Shown: positions 61,009-64,000 of the stretch, piece by piece
Position numbering within the stretch: the first letter of the stretch is position 1
Layout: every line of letters begins with the position of its first letter
Program-made: the position numbers and the translations under genes
The notes under the pieces: generated by a model
The model's database searches: none
Seen by the model: only the letters and a program-made list of their open reading frames with translations
Told to the model about the DNA's origin: nothing
Assembly (NCBI GenBank): GCA_033239525.1
Contig: BSYO01000013.1
Location: 8,270,501 to 8,334,500, forward strand
Origin: Nepenthes gracilis
Lineage: Eukaryota; Streptophyta; Magnoliopsida; Caryophyllales; Nepenthaceae
Length of the DNA: 64,000 nt
Direction of reading: 5' to 3'

Positions 61009-62940
61009 TATCACTTGACATACGTATGATCCACGCATTAGTGTGATTTACAAAGAATAATTGTCTGATGTGTACATGGGTGGCACTCGTACGTGTATAA
61101 TCTTGAAGTTTGGTGACTAATATATGACTATTAGACTCTTATGTGCATGCTAAAATTTGCCTTTACACCTGAGCTGTGTCTAATCAATGTATATGCGTTA
61201 ATCTGTTATAAATAGGTCTTTTAGCTAATTTCAACTTATTTCTTGCAAATTTTTGAGAAAAGAGAGGAAGAGAAGAGGAGGAGAGTAATAGGAAGGAATG
61301 AGATAATGAATACAAGTTGATTTTTAGTGAAATCCAAGCTAATTTTTGGTTCAAGTGAAGGCAAATGTTTTAAACCATTTTTTCTTTTATTATTAATCTT
61401 TTTAAAATCTCTAAATATTTTTTGTTTAAATACTTTATATATATATATATATATATATGATACTTTCGTACTCTCTTTGATCTCATCTTGTACGCAAGTC
61501 AAGTTGCTTCCATTTTATAAAATTTTAGAAAACATATATCATAAATTCATGTAAAACATGTTGAAATTCTGAAATCTTTATAAAAGTGTTTTTCATTTCA
61601 TTAATTCTTATACATGTTCCTGTAGGTCATTTATTTATAAGTAAATTAATGAAAATTCTATTTTAATTTTGATGAAAGGGAACTGCTTCTTTAGTATGAG
61701 AAAATATTTATTTATTTATATTTTGGTGTAAAGTTTTTAGTTTTAACTAAATAATAATATTTATAAAAAATTGATGGAATATATTTAAATATATCAAGTA
61801 TATTATTTACAAATTAAAGATTGAACCTGATATTCACAAGTTAGAAAGTGATATTTGACTCTAATTATAGGAAATAATATCTAGTCAGTCCATCTATAAA
61901 TTGTGAATAGTGGCATATGACTTTTGATTATATAAAAATAAATATAGCTTGAACTTTGATAGTCAACTCCTGTTGATGAGGTTATCACTGATTATTAGTT
62001 TTTATATATTTGAATGATTGTTGCATAATATACGATTTTACTCATTTGCATGAATTTGGCATGTTTTATGTTCCATTTGTCCGTATGGTGCAAGTTTTAT
62101 GTTCATAAGTGTTTACACGACTTTGGTATGTTCTACGATTTCTACATGTTTTATCACAATTTTAATATCATCGATATTTTAATTTTTGATTATAGTTATT
62201 TGTCCTTTTGTATGTTCGTTCACTATAAGTATATATATAAAATTTATACAAATTTCATTGAGTATTAAGTTTACTCTTGCCATATTTTGCTAATTTTTCA
62301 TATTTGTGGGCTTGAATATAATTGCAAGAATGTCGGACAGCGGAGAATCTTTTTGGAAGAAATAGTTTTATAATGTTTTAGATGTTTAAATATATTTTAA
62401 TTATTTAGATTAGTAGTTTGATTTTCGGATTCAAAACTTTGTATTTGGTAAGGAGTCGAGAATAGTTAAATTCCAGTACAATGTTAGATATTATAATCTT
62501 AGATGCTTTGATTTCGGTTTAAAATACTTTTTTGCTTAGGGTCTAAGTCTAACAATTGGCAAAGATTTGGAGCCACTTTAGCCTTTGGATTATGTCTTTG
62601 GATAATTATTTATATTTATATCGTTTAACAATACTTACAACAAGTTCACATCCTGGCATATAAGTTTAAGATAATTAATTGAACGTTATCTATGATTTTA
62701 CATCAAAGTCCAATTTTTTAATAGTTAATTACAAGTTTTGCGACAGGAACATGACAAGATATGTGTCGTTAAGGCTTGTTTGTGTTTGTTGTGGGATGCC
62801 CTTGCTTTGCCTTGCAAGGGATACTGGCACAAGCGTATAATGTAGCCTTACTTTCACTCTCTTACTTTAATATTAGGGTTTCTTGATTGTTCTTAACCGA
62901 TTATATTTGTTTATCTTTATTTAGTTTTTTAGATAGGTGG
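61009..62940. other. AT-rich repeat remnant between copia and gypsy elements
   Basis: Continuation of 55327-55454 past the copia insertion. Words such as GATATTCACAAGTTAG and CTATAAATTGTGAATAGTGG resemble the gypsy LTRs in the DA1 intron, so this may be most of an old solo LTR. There is a TA microsatellite at about 61435-61458. From 62807 to 62930 it matches the reverse complement of 54841-54965. No gene is seen. Confidence 0.4.
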
Positions 62941-63868
62941 TGATGGGTCCAGGTTGGGAATGGGCTAAGAATAGCAAAGCCCAATCGAAAGGGCATGGGT
63001 TCAACCAGGCAGAAAGGCCCAAACTCCTCTATGAAGCCCAAAGAGTCCTGATGCGCGGCTCATGTGGCTCCTCAAACAAGCAACCAATTAGCGCACCCTC
63101 ACGACCTGCTGAGATGATTGCAGGCGACCGGAGCCAAACCATAAAATTCCATCCAATGGGAGAAAAGGTCACACTGCAAGCCACAGCGCAAGCCGTCCTT
63201 GCAGCCACTCAACCAACCATGTGCGGGCAGTAGACCAAGTGTTGTTCACGACCGATGACGGTTTCCTTGCCTCCGCAAGATGGCAATTGACGCCACTGGC
63301 CACCGGTAGCATACGGCGGCCGACAAATCTCGACAAACCACTTTTCGGGGGTTTCGGTTCCCAAAGCCTCCCAGAGGGAGCCTATAAATATCCTCTTTAA
63401 CTAAGGGGAGAGGAGAGAGCCCAATCCAAAGCCCTAACGGTGACCAGAGATCAAATATCCGATCCTTCACCAAAAGTTTCAGGTCTCGAGGAGAAAGAAC
63501 CAACTCTCTTCTCTCGAGCCACCGTCACTTCCTAGCGGAGTTAGTGAGCCACTCATAGCGGTGCAACTCTCGAAGCCCAGACCACCAAACACATCCCACT
63601 CACACTCCTCTCATCCCTGCATCTTTGTATTATCATCACGTTTACTCCTAAGCATGCATTCCTCCGTTCATTGCGGAATATTTCTTACTTGAGTGTCAGA
63701 GTGTTTACGATGGGATAACCTCTCGTCGTCCTTTGATCTCTTGTTTGGAGTTTGTGGTGTGTAGGTTCCAGGTTAACAGCGACAGAAATTGGACTCGATC
63801 CAAATTGACCCGTAGTGAAAGATTGGAAGGCTTTCTAATCCGTACGATAATCGAGAATCAGGGACGCA
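62941..63868 (+). repeat. 5' LTR of a Ty3/gypsy element that leaves the window
   Basis: 928 bp, TGATGGGTCC to GGACGCA, directly followed by a near-perfect gypsy PBS. A TATA box, TATAAATA, is at 63383-63390, followed by a purine-rich leader. The LTR looks intact, much fresher than the other gypsy LTRs here. Its left target duplication would be the bases just before 62941; the right one is outside the window. Confidence 0.8.
63383..63390 (+). promoter_or_regulatory. TATA box in the gypsy LTR
   Basis: TATAAATA about 480 bp before the LTR end, in a GC-rich context (GGGAGCC upstream). This is a typical place for the retrotransposon promoter. Confidence 0.5.
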
Positions 63869-63871
63869 TCA

Positions 63872-63890
63872 TTGGCGCCGTCTGTGAGAA
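63872..63890 (+). other. primer binding site of the gypsy element
   Basis: TTGGCGCCGTCTGTGAGAA is the common plant Ty3/gypsy PBS with one G to A change. Confidence 0.8.
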
Positions 63891-63942
63891 CGACGAGAAA
63901 CGTGTAACCACCAATCCCAACGTTCACCCTTTTACTCTGGAG

Positions 63943-64000
63943 ATGGTCAACACAAGGGTGCAAGCTAGCCCACCGGTGAGGGACACTGTCGCCCGCGGCG
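63943..64000 (+). CDS. start of gypsy gag, cut by the window end
   Basis: The first ATG after the PBS opens a frame (MVNTRVQASPPVRDTVARG) that continues to the last base. Position about 50 bp after the PBS fits gag. Only 19 residues are visible, so no domain can be named. Confidence 0.55.
   Translation, partial: MVNTRVQASPPVRDTVARG

Overview
The window is nuclear DNA of a flowering plant, probably a dicot; I cannot name the species. The evidence is spliced genes with GT-AG introns and plant-specific families (a DA1-type LIM peptidase and a type IV inositol polyphosphate 5-phosphatase), AT-rich intergenic DNA, and layered LTR retrotransposons, MULE-type DNA transposons and MITEs. Only two host genes look intact, both on the + strand.

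Layout: (1) 688-3183 holds the last five exons of a 5PTase11-like inositol polyphosphate 5-phosphatase; its N-terminal exons are not in the window. (2) 3184-5875 is intergenic. (3) 5876 to about 25300 appears to be one old, decayed Ty3/gypsy-type element with LTRs at 5876-7042 and about 24208-25300. Into it went a Ty1/copia element (8459-14087, TSD ATAAG) and a palindromic pair of FAR1/MULE transposons (about 17066-22246). (4) 25301-51402 is a complete DA1-family gene: 11 coding exons, 479 codons, with UIM, LIM and HEMMH peptidase parts. Its ninth coding intron is 18 kb long. That intron holds a 12.5-kb Ty3/gypsy element (33370-45887, TSD TCACT) that itself carries two solo LTRs, followed by a pair of direct repeats and a MITE. 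(5) 51403-55326 is the 3' flank, a three-copy 170-bp tandem repeat and a decayed retroelement remnant. (6) 55455-61008 is a full-length but broken Ty1/copia element on the minus strand (TSD TATCA, initiator-Met-type PBS). (7) 62941-64000 is the 5' LTR, PBS and gag start of another Ty3/gypsy element that runs off the window.

The most striking observation is that the first 2.6 kb of the copia element at 8459 is a base-level interleaving of two unrelated sequences: the copia LTR/gag, and the flanking DNA that lies immediately right of the same insertion (14088 onward). The mosaic starts exactly at the insertion point. The simplest explanation is a consensus made from a filled and an empty allele of the same site, i.e. 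a polymorphic insertion plus an assembly artefact, rather than a new biological system. The most interesting biological structure is the 5-kb inverted duplication of a MULE transposase, whose read-through transcript would fold into a long hairpin. I found no RNA genes, no CRISPR arrays and no convincing novel multi-gene system.
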